Below, one piece after another: positions 25,264 to 33,338 of a stretch of 64,000 bases of DNA. The translations under genes were made by a program, and so were the position numbers. The notes beneath the pieces were generated by a model. That model saw only the letters and a program-made list of their open reading frames with translations. It searched no databases and was not told the origin of the DNA. The stretch's first letter is position 1; each line of letters starts with the position of its first letter. This DNA comes from an uncultured Bacilli bacterium (GTDB lineage: Bacteria > Bacillota_I > Bacilli_A > RF39 > UBA660), in the NCBI GenBank assembly GCA_934085825.1, contig CAKOHR010000001.1, positions 1 through 64,000 on the forward strand, in the 5' to 3' direction.

Positions 25264-25647
25264 ATGAAAAATACAAAACAAAGAAAAATAGTTTTAGATA
25301 TTGTAAATAATAGTGATAGTCATTTAGATGCATTTGGAGTTTATAAACTTGCTAGAATGAGCATACCTAATATTAGTTTGGGGACTGTTTATCGTAATTT
25401 AGGAAGTTTAGAAAATGAACATGTTATACAAGTAATAATGGTAGATGGAGTAAAACATTATGATAAAATTATTCCCCATTATCACTTTGTTTGTAAAAAA
25501 TGTCTTAAAATAATTGATGTATTTGATTTGGAAATTCCTGAGCTTAAAGAATATAATGGAAATTTGGTTGATGATTATGAAATAGTTCTAAAGGGCATTT
25601 GTGAGAATTGCCAGAAGGAGGATAATTATGGAATTAAAAGGAAGTAG
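25264..25647 (+). CDS. perR: Peroxide-responsive repressor, Fur/PerR family
   Basis: This 127-residue metal-dependent repressor has an N-terminal winged helix with NISLGTVYRNLGSLENEHVI. The metal-binding region follows with HYDKIIPHYHFVCKKC and ends in ICENCQKED, so both CxxC zinc pairs are present. The Asp/His composition favours PerR over Fur. The start is ATG 25264 with AGGAG 8 nt upstream; the longer frame from 25222 would include the Per box. The gene overlaps rubrerythrin by 20 nt, so regulator and peroxide-reducing effector are co-transcribed. Confidence 0.88.
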   Translation: MKNTKQRKIVLDIVNNSDSHLDAFGVYKLARMSIPNISLGTVYRNLGSLENEHVIQVIMVDGVKHYDKIIPHYHFVCKKCLKIIDVFDLEIPELKEYNGNLVDDYEIVLKGICENCQKEDNYGIKRK

Positions 25648-26167
25648 AACTGAAGCTAATTTAATGGCAGCTTTTGCTGGAGAAAGTCAAGCTAGAAATA
25701 AGTATACTTATTATGCATCAAAAGCTAGAAAAGATGGTTATGAACAAATAGCTGCTATCTTTGAAGAAACTGCTAATAATGAAAAAGAACATGCTAAAAT
25801 GTGGTTTAAAGAATTACATGGAGGATGTGTACCAGATACTTATGAAAATTTGGAAGATGCTGCAAATGGAGAAAACTATGAATGGACAGATATGTATGCT
25901 GAATTTGCTAAAGTAGCTCGTGAAGAAGGTTTTGATAGAATTGCATTTCTTTTTGATGGTGTAGCTAAAATTGAAAAGGCACATGAAGAAAGATATCGTA
26001 AGCTTTTAAAGAATATTGATGAAAAACTAGTATTTAGTAAAGATGGAGAATGTATTTGGATTTGTCGTAATTGTGGTCATATCGTGGTTGGTAAAGATGC
26101 TCCGGAAGTTTGTCCAATTTGTGGTCATCCAAAGAGTTTCTTTGAATTAAAAGCAGAAAATTATTAA
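25628..26167 (+). CDS. rbr: Rubrerythrin
   Basis: Rubrerythrin reduces hydrogen peroxide using a diiron site, with electrons entering through a rubredoxin-type centre. The 179-residue protein has the ferritin-like four-helix domain with AFAGESQARNKYTYYASKA, ETANNEKEHAKMW and VAKIEKAHEERY, which carry the iron ligands. Its C-terminal rubredoxin domain has CRNCG and CPICGHPKSFF. The ATG is preceded by an excellent AAGGAGG and lies inside the end of perR. This is a typical anaerobe peroxide defence. Confidence 0.96.
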   Translation: MELKGSRTEANLMAAFAGESQARNKYTYYASKARKDGYEQIAAIFEETANNEKEHAKMWFKELHGGCVPDTYENLEDAANGENYEWTDMYAEFAKVAREEGFDRIAFLFDGVAKIEKAHEERYRKLLKNIDEKLVFSKDGECIWICRNCGHIVVGKDAPEVCPICGHPKSFFELKAENY

Positions 26168-26193
26168 AAATACTAGCAATAAATAATTATTTG

Positions 26194-26202
26194 TGGTATA
26201 TT
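26194..26202 (+). promoter_or_regulatory. Extended -10 promoter of the T-box-serS unit
   Basis: TG-G-TATATT at 26194-26202 lies 30 nt after the rubrerythrin stop and just before the start of the structured leader. A weak TAGCAA is found 17 nt upstream. Confidence 0.5.
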
Positions 26203-26209
26203 AGTTTTG

Positions 26210-26399
26210 TAAAAACGAAGAAAAAGGATAAGTAATTATTGATATTATGTAGAGAACTCTTGGTTGGTGAAAAAGAGTAAGTGGAAGTAATGAAATCTAC
26301 CTTTGGAGTTGGGTGAAAGCCCCGGTTGAAACCGTTATCATACTTGAGTTAAATAAAGAATGGCACCGTCTAATTGACTTCTTTGGGCTATTCTTTTTG
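26210..26399 (+). promoter_or_regulatory. T-box leader of serS
   Basis: The leader shows T-box elements in order: a Stem I region with TAGAGAACTC, the GGTTGGTG distal element and a closing AATCTACC. CTTTGGAG follows, then a linker stem, then the T-box-like core AATGGCACCGTC at 26360-26370. The core departs from the usual GGTGG-ACCGCG. AAAGAAT at 26356 can pair with ATTCTTT near 26390 to form the terminator. Uncharged tRNA-Ser should promote read-through into serS. Candidate serine specifier codons are TCT at 26296-26298 and AGT at 26286-26288; I cannot decide between them. Confidence 0.85.
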
Positions 26400-26415
26400 T
26401 TTTGGAGGGAAAAGA

Positions 26416-27699
26416 ATGATAGATATTAAATTAATAAGAGAAAATAGGGATTTAGTAAAAGAAAATATTAAGAAAAAATTTCAAGATGAAAAACTTGGAC
26501 TTGTTGATGAGGTTTATGAATATGATATAACTTATCGTGAATGTAAGATGAAAGTTGATGAACTTAGAAGCAAAAGAAATGATTTGAGTGCATCAATTGG
26601 TGGTCTTATGCGTGATGACAAAAAAGATGAAGCAGAAAAAATTAAATTAGAAGTTGGAAATATTAATAATGAAATAGCTGAATGTGAAGAAAAAGAAGAA
26701 AGACTATCTAAGGAAATTAGAGATAGAATGATGGTTATTCCAAATATAATTGATGCAAGTGTGCCTATTGGTAAAGATGATAGTGAAAATGTTGAAGTTG
26801 AAAAATTTGGTGAACCAGTTGTTCCAGATTATGAAATTCCTTATCATGCTGATATAATAGCTGGCGTAAATGGAATGGATAAGGGATCTGCGGGAAGAAC
26901 AAGTGGAGAAGGTTTTTATTATTTGACTGGTGATATTGCAAGACTTCATGAGGCAATGCTTGCTTATGCCCGTGATTATATGATTAAGAAAGGTTTTACT
27001 TATTGTATTCCACCATTTATGATTCATAGTAGTGTAGTTACTGGAGTTATGTCATTTCCTGAAATGGAAGCTATGATGTATAAAATTGAAGGCGAAGACT
27101 TATATCTTATCGGTACAAGTGAACATTCTATGATTGGTAAATTCCAAGGTCAAATGATTAAAAAAGATGAGCTTCCAATTAGAATGACTTCTTATTCACC
27201 ATGTTTTAGAAAAGAAGGTGGCTCTCATGGGCTTGAAGAACGCGGTCTTTATCGAGTACATCAATTTGAAAAACAAGAAATGATAGTGCTTTGTGAACCT
27301 GAAGAATCTATGGATTGGTATAATAAAATGTGGAAATATACAGTTGAAATATTTAGAAATATGGATATTCCTGTTAGACAACTTGAATGTTGCAGTGGCG
27401 ATTTAGCTGATTTAAAAGTTAAATCATGTGACATTGAAGCTTGGAGCCCTAGACAACAAAAATATTTTGAAGTTGGTTCTTGCTCTAATTTAGGTGATGC
27501 GCAAGCTAGAAGATTAGGAATAAGAGTTAAAGGTGAAAAAGAAAACTATTTTCTTCATACATTGAATAATACTTGTGTTGCTACTCCGAGAGGACTAATT
27601 GCTTTAGTGGAAAATAATTATCAAAAAGATGGAAGTATAAAAGTTCCTAAAGTTCTTCAACCATATATGGGTGGATTAGAAATTATAGCACCTAAATAA
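26416..27699 (+). CDS. serS: Seryl-tRNA synthetase
   Basis: This class II synthetase charges tRNA-Ser with serine. In the 427-residue product the N-terminal antiparallel coiled-coil arm (about residues 30-100, rich in Lys/Glu) binds the tRNA. The catalytic domain has motif 2 FRKEGGSHGLEERGLYRVHQF and motif 3 NNTCVATPRGLIALVENN near the end. GTSEHSMIG covers the TXE-type serine site. ATG 26416 follows GGAGGGA; earlier codons in frame lie inside the T-box terminator. Control is by the T-box leader. Confidence 0.97.
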   Translation: MIDIKLIRENRDLVKENIKKKFQDEKLGLVDEVYEYDITYRECKMKVDELRSKRNDLSASIGGLMRDDKKDEAEKIKLEVGNINNEIAECEEKEERLSKEIRDRMMVIPNIIDASVPIGKDDSENVEVEKFGEPVVPDYEIPYHADIIAGVNGMDKGSAGRTSGEGFYYLTGDIARLHEAMLAYARDYMIKKGFTYCIPPFMIHSSVVTGVMSFPEMEAMMYKIEGEDLYLIGTSEHSMIGKFQGQMIKKDELPIRMTSYSPCFRKEGGSHGLEERGLYRVHQFEKQEMIVLCEPEESMDWYNKMWKYTVEIFRNMDIPVRQLECCSGDLADLKVKSCDIEAWSPRQQKYFEVGSCSNLGDAQARRLGIRVKGEKENYFLHTLNNTCVATPRGLIALVENNYQKDGSIKVPKVLQPYMGGLEIIAPK

Positions 27700-27726
27700 T
27701 TGTATAATTATAAAGTTTATTAATGA

Positions 27727-27752
27727 CAAGAAAATGTAAAACAGTTTTCTTG
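27727..27752 (+). terminator. Terminator of serS
   Basis: CAAGAAAA at 27727-27734 pairs with TTTTCTTG at 27744-27751, followed by TTTC. The rest of the serS-miaB gap to 27995 holds a TTAAAAT-type -10 near 27840 and an extended TGG-TAAAAT near 27964. I see no gene in it. Confidence 0.65.
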
Positions 27753-27995
27753 TTTCTGTATATAAATGTAAACCTGTTTCTTTTAGTGGGTCGCTTTATG
27801 ACATGTTTTGTCGAAAAGCTTGAAATATAAAAAAATGATGTTAAAATGGTTAATTGAAAGCGGGCTTTGGTTAATTTATTATTTATTATTTTGTACTTAA
27901 CACTTTCTCATAACTATATTCCTATTAATTAATCAAAACTCCTTTCATTAATTTTATTATTATGGTAAAATAATGTTTCGAAGGGAAGTTATTTT

Positions 27996-29408
27996 ATGAA
28001 TATACCTAATTTGGCTGTTGCTGCAGATAGAAAAAAAGTTTTAGTTAGAGAAGAAAAATTGCAAATGGATATTAAGCCAATTTATAAAGGAAAAAAATAT
28101 TTTTTGAGAACTTATGGTTGTCAAATGAATGTCCATGATTCAGAAGAAATTAAATATTATTTGGAAAGTTTAGGATATGAAGCTGTTGATGAATTAGAGC
28201 TTGCAGATATAGTTGTTCTTAATACATGTGCAATTAGAGAAAATGCTAAGGATAAAGTTTTTGGTTATCTGGGAAGATGTAAACATCTAAAGAAAGAAAA
28301 ACCAGATTTGATTATTGCTGTTGCTGGATGTTTAATGCAAAAGCCTAGTGAGATTGAAGAAATACATAGTCGTCATAAATATATTGATATAATTATTGGA
28401 ACTCATAATTTAAATGAGCTTCCTAGTTTAATTGAAAATGCAAATAATAAAAAAATACAAAACATTGAAGTTTATTCTAATAGTGATGTTGTATTTGAAA
28501 ATGTTAAATACAATAGGGACTCTAAAGTAAGTGCGTGGATAAATATTATTTATGGTTGTGATAAATTTTGTACATATTGCATTGTTCCTTTTACTCGTGG
28601 TAGAGAAAGAAGTCGTAAGATGGAAGAAGTTCTTGAGGAAGTACGTGATTTGAAAAATCAAGGTTATATGGAGATTACACTACTAGGGCAAAATGTTAAT
28701 GCTTATGGAAAAGATTTGAATTTAGGTTATGATTTTGCAACACTTTTGGAAGAAGTGGCAAAAATAGATATTCCAAGAATAAGATTTGTAACTTCACATC
28801 CATGGAATTTTACAGATAAAATGATTGATGTTATTGCAAAATATGATAATATTATGCCTTATATTCATTTACCTATTCAGTCGGGTAGTGATGATATTCT
28901 TAGAAAAATGAATAGAAAATATACAATTGATGAATATAAAAAGCTTTTTGATCAAATTAAATGTAAAGTAAAGAATGTGGCTATTACTACGGATATTATT
29001 GTTGGATTTCCAAATGAAACTGATGAGGATTTTAAAAAAACTTTAGATATTGTAAATTATTGTAAGTTTGATGGTGCATACACATTTATTTTTTCACCAA
29101 GAGAAGGTACGGCCGCTGCAAGAATGGAAGATAAGGTTTCTATGGAAGTTAAAGAGAAAAGATTGCAAGAACTAAATAATCTTGTAAATAAATATTCTTT
29201 AGAGAGTAATCAAAAGTTGGTAGGAAAAGTTGTTGATGTTTTAGTAAATGGTATTAGTGAAAAAGATAGTAGTAAAGTTTATGGTTATACTGAAACAATG
29301 AAATTGGTTAATATTGTTGGTGGAAATGATTTAATTGGTAAAATTGTGCCAGTTAAAATTACAGATGCTAAAAGTTTTAGTTTAGATGGTGAAATTAGTC
29401 AAGGATAA
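27996..29408 (+). CDS. miaB: tRNA methylthiotransferase MiaB
   Basis: MiaB is a radical-SAM enzyme that adds a methylthio group to i6A37 in tRNAs reading UNN codons. The 470-residue protein has the N-terminal auxiliary-cluster Cys in RTYGCQMNVHDSE, LNTCAIRENA and AGCLMQKP. The radical-SAM motif is GCDKFCTYCIVPFTRGRERS, and a C-terminal TRAM-type domain follows. AAGGGAAG precedes the ATG. The N-terminal extension before the UPF0004 domain (about 28 residues) is normal for Bacilli. It depends on Fe-S clusters, linking it to the suf operon. Confidence 0.96.
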   Translation: MNIPNLAVAADRKKVLVREEKLQMDIKPIYKGKKYFLRTYGCQMNVHDSEEIKYYLESLGYEAVDELELADIVVLNTCAIRENAKDKVFGYLGRCKHLKKEKPDLIIAVAGCLMQKPSEIEEIHSRHKYIDIIIGTHNLNELPSLIENANNKKIQNIEVYSNSDVVFENVKYNRDSKVSAWINIIYGCDKFCTYCIVPFTRGRERSRKMEEVLEEVRDLKNQGYMEITLLGQNVNAYGKDLNLGYDFATLLEEVAKIDIPRIRFVTSHPWNFTDKMIDVIAKYDNIMPYIHLPIQSGSDDILRKMNRKYTIDEYKKLFDQIKCKVKNVAITTDIIVGFPNETDEDFKKTLDIVNYCKFDGAYTFIFSPREGTAAARMEDKVSMEVKEKRLQELNNLVNKYSLESNQKLVGKVVDVLVNGISEKDSSKVYGYTETMKLVNIVGGNDLIGKIVPVKITDAKSFSLDGEISQG

Positions 29409-29425
29409 ATTACTTGACTTTTTTT
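29397..29425 (+). terminator. Terminator overlapping the miaB stop
   Basis: AGTCAAG at 29397-29403 pairs with CTTGACT at 29413-29419, followed by a run of T. The stop codon TAA lies in the loop. Confidence 0.85.
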
Positions 29426-29460
29426 ATTATTTTTAATCAAATGGGACGGCAACCATAAAA

Positions 29461-29480
29461 AAAAGTCCGTATGGACTTTT
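29461..29480 (-). terminator. Terminator of the five-tRNA unit
   Basis: AAAAGTCC at 29461-29468 pairs with GGACTTTT at 29473-29480. On the minus strand the stem is followed by at least six T. It lies just downstream of tRNA-Lys. Confidence 0.85.
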
Positions 29481-29490
29481 GATTTTTAAA

Positions 29491-29566
29491 TGGTGGCTCG
29501 TCTGGGATTCGAACCCAGGACCCTTTGATTAAAAGTCAAATGCTCTACCTACTGAGCTAACGAACC
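29491..29566 (-). tRNA. tRNA-Lys(TTT)
   Basis: The reverse complement starts GGTTCGT and forms a complete cloverleaf. The TTTGA/TCAAA anticodon stem encloses CTTTTAA, the T-arm is CTGGG-TTCGAAT-CCCAG, and CCA is encoded. It is the last gene of a five-tRNA minus-strand unit. Confidence 0.97.
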
Positions 29567-29586
29567 AATAAAATTAAAATATAAAA

Positions 29587-29662
29587 TGGCTGCCTCGGCA
29601 GGATTCGAACCGGCGGAATGTCAGAGTCAAAGTCTGATGCCTTACCACTTGGCTACGAGGCA
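29587..29662 (-). tRNA. tRNA-Gln(TTG)
   Basis: The acceptor TGCCTCG pairs with CGAGGCA. The TCAGA/TCTGA stem encloses CTTTGAC (anticodon TTG), the T-arm carries TTCGAAT, and CCA is encoded. It is the fourth gene of the unit in transcription order. Confidence 0.96.
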
Positions 29663-29677
29663 ATATATTATAATAAA

Positions 29678-29761
29678 TGGTGGGGAGACATAGATTTGAA
29701 CTATGGAACCCGAAGGAACAGATTTACAGTCTGCCGCGTTTGACCACTTCGCTATCTCCCC
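29678..29761 (-). tRNA. tRNA-Tyr(GTA)
   Basis: The acceptor is GGGGAGA. The anticodon loop ACTGTAA gives GTA. A long variable arm (TTCCTTCGGGTTCC) marks a class II tRNA, as expected for bacterial tRNA-Tyr. The T-arm and CCA are present. Confidence 0.96.
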
Positions 29762-29768
29762 AAAAAAA

Positions 29769-29844
29769 TGGTGCCGACAGAGAGAGTCGAACTCCCAACC
29801 TACTGATTACAAGTCAGTTGCGCTGCCAGTTACGCTATGTCGGC
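29769..29844 (-). tRNA. tRNA-Thr(TGT)
   Basis: The acceptor GCCGACA pairs with TGTCGGC. The ACTGA/TCAGT stem encloses CTTGTAA (anticodon TGT), and CCA is encoded. It complements the tRNA-Thr(GGT) at 18.7 kb. Confidence 0.97.
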
Positions 29845-29866
29845 AAACAAAATATATTAAATAAAA

Positions 29867-29943
29867 TGGTGGGCGCTATAGGACTCGAACCTATGACATC
29901 CTGCTTGTAAGGCAGACACTCTAACCAACTGAGTTAAGCGCCC
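29867..29943 (-). tRNA. tRNA-Val(TAC)
   Basis: The acceptor GGGCGCT pairs with AGCGCCC. The anticodon loop CTTACAA gives TAC, the T-arm is TAGG-TTCGAGT-CCTA, and CCA is encoded. It is the first gene after the unit's promoter. Confidence 0.97.
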
Positions 29944-29963
29944 ATGTCTTGATGACAATTAAG

Positions 29964-29992
29964 ATTATACCAGAAGGCAGACGCAAATGCAA
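29964..29992 (-). promoter_or_regulatory. Promoter of the five-tRNA unit
   Basis: On the minus strand TTGCAT (29992-29987) and TATAAT (29969-29964) are separated by exactly 17 nt. A TGG precedes the -10, and tRNA-Val begins about 20 nt downstream. The stretch 29993-30181 is AT-rich and holds no gene that I can see. Confidence 0.85.
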
Positions 29993-30181
29993 GTAATTTT
30001 TATAAATTTTATTTAATTTTTAGTAATTTTCTTTCTGTCGGCATAAAATTTGGGGAGATAGTGTGTAAAAACTGTATTATTTTACATATATAAAATAAAG
30101 ATATTAGTTATTTATATATATATTTAATTTTATTTAATATGTTTAAAAATTGCCCTTTTAAAGAACCTAGGGATTGCATGA

Positions 30182-30208
30182 AAAAAACTAGGACATGCCT
30201 AGTTTTTT
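30182..30208. terminator. Terminator of the Arg-Pro tRNA unit
   Basis: AAAAAACTAGG at 30182-30192 pairs with CCTAGTTTTTT at 30198-30208. It lies just downstream of tRNA-Pro on the minus strand and is symmetrical. Confidence 0.85.
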
Positions 30209-30218
30209 GTTTCAAATC

Positions 30219-30295
30219 TGGTCGAGAAGACAGGATTTGAACCTGCAACCCCTAGGTCCCAAACCTAGTGCACTACCAAATTGTGCTACTTCTCG
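30219..30295 (-). tRNA. tRNA-Pro(TGG)
   Basis: The acceptor CGAGAAG pairs with CTTCTCG. The CTAGG/CCTAG stem encloses TTTGGGA (anticodon TGG), and CCA is encoded. It is the second gene of a two-tRNA unit. Confidence 0.97.
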
Positions 30296-30313
30296 GGAAT
30301 AATAATAAAAAAT

Positions 30314-30390
30314 TGGTACGCCCAAAGGGATTCGAACCCCCAACCTTTAGATCCGTAGTCTAACGCTCTATCCAGTTGAGCTATGGGCGC
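30314..30390 (-). tRNA. tRNA-Arg(ACG)
   Basis: The acceptor is GCGCCCA. The TTAGA/TCTAA stem encloses CTACGGA (anticodon ACG, to be deaminated to ICG), the T-arm carries TTCGAAT, and CCA is encoded. A tRNA adenosine deaminase must exist elsewhere. Confidence 0.96.
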
Positions 30391-30412
30391 GTATTACTTC
30401 AGGTGCAATAAC

Positions 30413-30442
30413 ATTATATTACATTCTTTCTATTAAAGTCAA
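30413..30442 (-). promoter_or_regulatory. Promoter of the Arg-Pro tRNA unit
   Basis: On the minus strand TTGACT (30442-30437) and TATAAT (30418-30413) are separated by 18 nt, about 23 nt upstream of tRNA-Arg. Confidence 0.8.
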
Positions 30443-30606
30443 TATTTTGTACCAATTTTTTTATTATTTTCATACTTTTAAAGAAGTTTTTCCTGTTTTT
30501 TCTTTAAAATCTCAATTTTTTATAAAAAAATGATGAAAATTACTAAAAATTTCATAAGATTTGATACCTGTGACAAAAAACAACAAATTTTGCATATTTA
30601 ACGTGC

Positions 30607-30612
30607 TATGAT
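30607..30612 (+). promoter_or_regulatory. -10 box of a leaderless endonuclease gene
   Basis: TATGAT at 30607-30612 ends only 8 nt before the ATG at 30621, and no ribosome-binding site is present. The transcript would begin at or near the start codon. Confidence 0.45.
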
Positions 30613-30620
30613 ACCTAACT

Positions 30621-31427
30621 ATGAAACAAAAATTAGATGAAAATATTAAAAAATTACTAATTGAGTTTTATTTAATCCAATGTAAAGGTTGGGTAAAGAG
30701 CCAAGGTAAAGGTACAAGTGCTGCTGGTATGACACTTGAATATTTACTTGGAAAAAAGGAGGATTCAAAAGCTTTACCAGACTATTACGGAATTGAGTTA
30801 AAAACTAAACTCTATACAAGTAATTATCCACTTAGGCTATTTAGTGCAGTGATTGACAATAGGCCCAATGTGATGAATGAACTTTTTGAAAGGTGTTCTT
30901 GGAAAAGAACTCGAAATGAAGGTGAACGTGAATTATATGATTTTATAAACTCTACCAAATTTTCTAATAATCATAGAAAATATGCATTTAAGTTGAAAGT
31001 TAATCGACCTAAAAGATGTGTAGAACTTCTTATGTATAACAATTGGGATAAAGTTCCTGTTTACAATGATATGTCATGGTCTTTCGATGAACTTGAGTTA
31101 AGACTTACCACTAAGCTATCATGTCTAGCTATTATTCGTGCTTGGAAGAAGACTTTAAAAGAAAATAATACTGATTATTTTAAATATGCAAATATTAATT
31201 TGTACAAATTAAAATCTTTTGAAAACTTCATTGATTTAATTGATGAAGGAAAAATCGGAGTTGATCTTAAATTATATCCATATTACACGGGTGAAAAGAA
31301 GGGAAAACTTCGTAATCGCGAAACGACTTTTGTTATAAACGAAAGTGACATTTCCTTATTATTTGATAAAATTGATATAAATCTAAATGATATTTTGAGA
31401 GAAATCCCTAAAGAAGAAAATAAATAA
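30621..31427 (+). CDS. MvaI/BcnI-type restriction endonuclease, orphan
   Basis: This 268-residue protein resembles the MvaI/BcnI family, monomeric Type II enzymes with a MutH-like fold that cut CC(N)GG-type sites. QGKGTSAAGMTLEYLLGK resembles the N-terminal substrate loop. PDYYGIELKTKL contains the catalytic Asp and the ExK pair (E in IEL, K in LKT). The strand at NLYKLKSFENF and the C-terminal helices follow. No methyltransferase gene is nearby, so a MutH-like nicking or lone nuclease role is possible. The ATG seems leaderless. The family call is from motif recognition only. Confidence 0.7.
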   Translation: MKQKLDENIKKLLIEFYLIQCKGWVKSQGKGTSAAGMTLEYLLGKKEDSKALPDYYGIELKTKLYTSNYPLRLFSAVIDNRPNVMNELFERCSWKRTRNEGERELYDFINSTKFSNNHRKYAFKLKVNRPKRCVELLMYNNWDKVPVYNDMSWSFDELELRLTTKLSCLAIIRAWKKTLKENNTDYFKYANINLYKLKSFENFIDLIDEGKIGVDLKLYPYYTGEKKGKLRNRETTFVINESDISLLFDKIDINLNDILREIPKEENK

Positions 31428-31462
31428 ATTTAAATTATTTTCTTTTTTTATATAATGATATT

Positions 31463-31660
31463 ATGGATAAAGGTTTAAATCGTTTAAAAGATATTAAAAT
31501 TGAAAATTATATTTGGATAATTTATATTAGCATAATTATTTTAAGGTGGTATGCTAGTAGTAAAGTAAATGGTTTTATAATTAATAAGAACGATATTTCA
31601 AAAAAAGAATATCAGACTTTAATGTTTTTAATTTTTGTTATATTATTATTTATTTATTAA
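31463..31660 (+). CDS. Small two-helix membrane protein (65 aa)
   Basis: The product begins MDKGLNRLKDIKIENY, followed by a membrane helix (IWIIYISIIILRWYAS), a short polar loop and a C-terminal helix (LMFLIFVILLFIY). No family is recognised. TATAAT at 31451-31456 ends 6 nt before the ATG and no ribosome-binding site is visible, so this appears to be another leaderless gene. The compact coding pattern and position between two genes favour a real gene. Confidence 0.55.
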   Translation: MDKGLNRLKDIKIENYIWIIYISIIILRWYASSKVNGFIINKNDISKKEYQTLMFLIFVILLFIY

Positions 31661-31779
31661 TATTTTAATATCTATTTTAAATGATAACTTGATACTGAAC
31701 TTACCATTAATTATATTTACATAATTACATCTTCATAGTATAATAATCTCAATAAAAACTTTGAAGTGGATGTGTGCAT

Positions 31780-33288
31780 ATGAATGAAAGAAAGTTTTTG
31801 AAAAGTGAAGCTCGAAAGAATTTGAAAATTCACTATTTTAGAAATATTATTGTTACCTTTATGACAGCGATTATTCTTTCTAGTGGAATTACTTATACTA
31901 CTAAAAACTATACTGATTTTTCTATAACTACGAATATTATTAGCAAAATTTCTAATGACTCAAATTTAAAGATCCCTGAAAATAAAATTTTTGATTATGA
32001 TTTTAATAAAACTATACAAGAAAAAATTCAAAAAAATTATAAATATGGTGTTTTATCATATCTAATTAATGAAACTTTAAATAATGGTAATATAGTTACA
32101 ACACTTTTTAATGGCATTAATAAATTAATGTTTGGTAATAAAATTAGTGTTGGTTTGATAATTATAATCAGCAGTCTCATCTTATGGGTCGTTAATTGGC
32201 TTTTCTTTAAAGTAATTGAAGTTGGTAAAAATCGTTTTTTTCTTGAAAAGAGAAGATATTATGAAACAAAAATGGAAAGAATATTATTTCCTTATAAGAT
32301 AAAAAAGTCTTTTCATATTGCTTTTATTCTATTTAATAAATTTATCTATCAAGTTCTTTGGTCTTTTACTGTTATTGGGGGGGTTATTAAATATTATGAG
32401 TATCGTATGATACCTTATATTTTAGCTGAAAATCCAAATATCAAAAGAAAAGATGCCTTTTTGTTATCCAAGAAACTAACTGATGGGGAAAAATTGGAAT
32501 TATTAAAAATGGATTTATCATTGATTGGATGGGATATTCTTAGTATTTTTTCTTTTAACATTACTTCAATATTTTATTCTGATTCTTATAAAAATTTTAT
32601 TTTTGCTGAATATTATATGAAACTTAGAAATAAATATAATTTTGATTTACTTAATGATGAGAAATTAAATATAAATGTACCAGTTTATAAGGAATATCCT
32701 TATATTAAGAATAAAAAATCATTAAAAATTGACTATAACAAAGATTATGATTTTATTACTTATATTTTATTTTTCTTTACATTTGCTTGTTTCGGATGGT
32801 TTTGGGAAGTGTTTTTAGAGTTTATAAAATTAGGAAAGTTTATTAATCGAGGCACTATGTATGGTCCATGGCTTCCAGTCTATGGTTGGGGTGGAGTATT
32901 AATTTTACTTTTGCTTAAAAAATATAGAGATAAACCTTGGCTTTTATTTATTTTAGCTTTTACTTTATGTGGAATTGTTGAATATGGTACTAGCATGTAT
33001 TTAGAATATATTAAACATTTAAAATATTGGGATTATAGCGGTTATTTTTTAAATATAAATGGTAGGATTTGTTTGGAAGGATTAATTTTATTTGGACTTG
33101 GTGGTTTTGGTTTTACTTATATTTTTGCCCCGCTTTTAGATAACATTTATAAAAAAATCCCTAAATATATTAAAATTGCTATATGTGCAATTTTAGTTTC
33201 ATGCTATCTTGTTGATTTATCTTATACACATAATCATCCAAACACAGGTACAGGTATAACTAGGAATTTTTCTGTGAAATTTTATTGA
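31780..33288 (+). CDS. DUF975-ABC_trans_CmpB fusion membrane protein
   Basis: The product has about 502 residues. The N-terminal half (about 1-290) fits DUF975: FLKSEARKNLKIHYFRN at the start, several membrane helices, and the conserved end with LLKMDLSLIGWDIL. The C-terminal half (about 325-480) fits the CmpB-type putative ABC-transporter family, with FTFACFGWFWEVFLEF, INRGTMYGPWLPVYGWGG and GRICLEGLILFGLGGF. Both families are integral membrane proteins of unknown activity. They are often separate genes, so the fusion suggests that they work together. ATG 31780 is chosen because GAAGTGGATG lies upstream; a GTG at 31774 is possible. Confidence 0.8.
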   Translation: MNERKFLKSEARKNLKIHYFRNIIVTFMTAIILSSGITYTTKNYTDFSITTNIISKISNDSNLKIPENKIFDYDFNKTIQEKIQKNYKYGVLSYLINETLNNGNIVTTLFNGINKLMFGNKISVGLIIIISSLILWVVNWLFFKVIEVGKNRFFLEKRRYYETKMERILFPYKIKKSFHIAFILFNKFIYQVLWSFTVIGGVIKYYEYRMIPYILAENPNIKRKDAFLLSKKLTDGEKLELLKMDLSLIGWDILSIFSFNITSIFYSDSYKNFIFAEYYMKLRNKYNFDLLNDEKLNINVPVYKEYPYIKNKKSLKIDYNKDYDFITYILFFFTFACFGWFWEVFLEFIKLGKFINRGTMYGPWLPVYGWGGVLILLLLKKYRDKPWLLFILAFTLCGIVEYGTSMYLEYIKHLKYWDYSGYFLNINGRICLEGLILFGLGGFGFTYIFAPLLDNIYKKIPKYIKIAICAILVSCYLVDLSYTHNHPNTGTGITRNFSVKFY

Positions 33289-33338
33289 CTAAGTAATTTA
33301 AAAATTGTATAATAAACAACACTTTCAGAGGGATAGTT

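Noticed and set aside
27753..27995. Possible small RNA between serS and miaB
   Set aside because: Only weak promoter-like boxes are seen; there is no stable structure or second terminator.
29677..29910. 77-residue plus-strand reading frame in the tRNA region
   Set aside because: It runs antisense across the tRNA-Tyr, tRNA-Thr and tRNA-Val genes; its sequence is explained by tRNA conservation.
29993..30181. Possible gene between the two tRNA units
   Set aside because: The stretch is very AT-rich, has no frame with a ribosome-binding site and no clear structure.
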